Of a stretch of DNA of 7,492 nt, positions 6,689 to 7,492 are shown piece after piece. Under the pieces are notes generated by a model that saw nothing but the letters and a program-made list of their open reading frames with translations, had not been told where the DNA came from and searched no databases. Source of the stretch: Burkholderiales bacterium (GTDB taxonomy: Bacteria > Pseudomonadota > Gammaproteobacteria > Burkholderiales > Burkholderiaceae_A); the NCBI GenBank assembly GCA_030828265.1, contig JAURCW010000060.1, forward strand, positions 1-7,492, in the 5' to 3' direction. Numbering within the stretch: position 1 is the first letter of the stretch; every line of letters starts with the position of its first letter. The translations under genes were made by a program, and so were the position numbers.

Positions 6689-7492
6689 TTAGTCCCGAAA
6701 CAAGCTGCGGGTTCCGAAAAGTGGGGAGGCATCTTCGTCATGCGAGCCTTGAGGAGGGTCGTTGTGGTAGCGCTCAATAAGCTCAACCTCTTCGCGCGAC
6801 CCAAAGACTAAGCCGATGCGTTGGTGAAGAGAGCTTGGCTGCACCGTTAGTATTGGTTCGTAGCCGGTGCTGGCCCTACCCCCGGCCTGCTCCATGATCA
6901 TGCCAATGGGATTGGCCTCGTACATAAGCCGAAGTCGGCCAGGCTTAGTTAGATCTTTGGTGTCTTTGGGGTATAGAAACACGCCACCACGCATCAGAAT
7001 ACGATGGGCCTCGGCAACCATTGAGGCGATCCAGCGCATATTAAAGTCTTTACCTCGAGGCCCGGTTTGGCCTGCAAGGCACTCGTCCACATAGCGCTTC
7101 ACGGGTGGCTCCCAGAAGCGCGCATTGGAAGCGTTAATGGCAAACTCTTTGGTTGATTCCGGTACTTTGATATCGGGATGCGTCAGCATGAACTCGCCAA
7201 AGCTTGGGTCGAGCGTAAAGCCGTGAACGCCGCGTCCAACCGTAAGGATGAGCATGGTGGCTGGCCCATAAAGCGCATAGCCTGCAGCGACCTGCTCGGT
7301 CCCTGGCTGCAGAAAATCGTCCGCGGTTAGATTGCGCCCGTCATGGGCACTCTCGGGTGCTCTAAGCACACTAAAGATACTTCCAACAGAGACATTGACA
7401 TCAATGTTTGATGAGCCGTCGAGTGGGTCAAAGACAAGCAGGTAACGGCCTCGCGGCTGACCCTCCGGAAGGTTATAGGGCTCGTCCATTTC
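6689..7492 (-). CDS. cbbF: Fructose-1,6-bisphosphatase class I, 3' part (5' end outside window)
   Basis: This is the C-terminal 267 residues of class I FBPase, which hydrolyses fructose 1,6-bisphosphate to fructose 6-phosphate in the regenerative part of the Calvin cycle and in gluconeogenesis. The frame is open to the right edge, with a Glu codon before the apparent Met at 7489 ([11 protein letters not shown]), so that Met is internal. The metal and substrate site [10 protein letters not shown] is encoded at 7400-7429. Further on are [12 protein letters not shown], the [14 protein letters not shown] segment and [24 protein letters not shown], all diagnostic of class I. Roughly the first 60-90 residues are missing, judging from the family's usual 330-360. 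It is upstream of PRK with a 14-base gap, the usual cbbF-cbbP order. It could equally be called fbp; the name cbbF rests on its neighbour. It is not the class II GlpX type or the dual FBPase/SBPase. Confidence 0.95.
   Translation of the reverse strand, partial: EMDEPYNLPEGQPRGRYLLVFDPLDGSSNIDVNVSVGSIFSVLRAPESAHDGRNLTADDFLQPGTEQVAAGYALYGPATMLILTVGRGVHGFTLDPSFGEFMLTHPDIKVPESTKEFAINASNARFWEPPVKRYVDECLAGQTGPRGKDFNMRWIASMVAEAHRILMRGGVFLYPKDTKDLTKPGRLRLMYEANPIGMIMEQAGGRASTGYEPILTVQPSSLHQRIGLVFGSREEVELIERYHNDPPQGSHDEDASPLFGTRSLFRD

Noticed and set aside
1..7492. CRISPR array, tRNA, rRNA, insertion sequence or prophage trace
   Set aside because: No regularly spaced repeats, cloverleaf, transposase motif or terminal repeats were seen. 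The genes are packed and functionally coherent.

Overview
The window looks like the end of an alpha-carboxysome/CO2-concentrating gene cluster from a proteobacterial chemolithoautotroph. The main evidence is a CsoS1D shell protein next to the Rubisco activase pair CbbQ/CbbO, followed by a bicarbonate transporter. The phosphoribulokinase is the short class I (bacterial, octameric) type rather than the class II enzyme of cyanobacteria, and the FBPase is class I. These argue for Proteobacteria (probably beta- or gamma-) over an alpha-cyanobacterium. No finer placement is supported.

Plus strand, about 1-5758: seven genes run head to tail with gaps of 2 to 23 bases, which looks like one transcription unit. 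In order they are the 3' part of cbbQ (AAA+ ATPase), cbbO (VWA-domain adaptor), csoS1D (tandem-BMC gated shell protein), a cytosolic trypsin-like serine protease, a 98-residue protein I cannot identify, sbtA (Na+-dependent bicarbonate permease) and a short SbtB/CPII-like PII protein. Minus strand, 5790-7492: class I phosphoribulokinase lies downstream of a fructose-1,6-bisphosphatase whose 5' end runs out of the window. The two units converge on a 31-base spacer that holds small inverted repeats.

Together the genes cover bicarbonate import (SbtA) and its nucleotide-sensing control (SbtB-like), metabolite passage through the carboxysome shell (CsoS1D), Rubisco reactivation (CbbQO), and regeneration of ribulose-1,5-bisphosphate (FBPase, PRK). 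The least explained part is the pair between csoS1D and sbtA, the protease and the 98-residue protein. I know of no assigned role for either in alpha-carboxysome biology, and they are the best candidates here for an undescribed component. No tRNA, rRNA, CRISPR, IS element or promoter was recognised, and there is no gene-free stretch over 300 bases.
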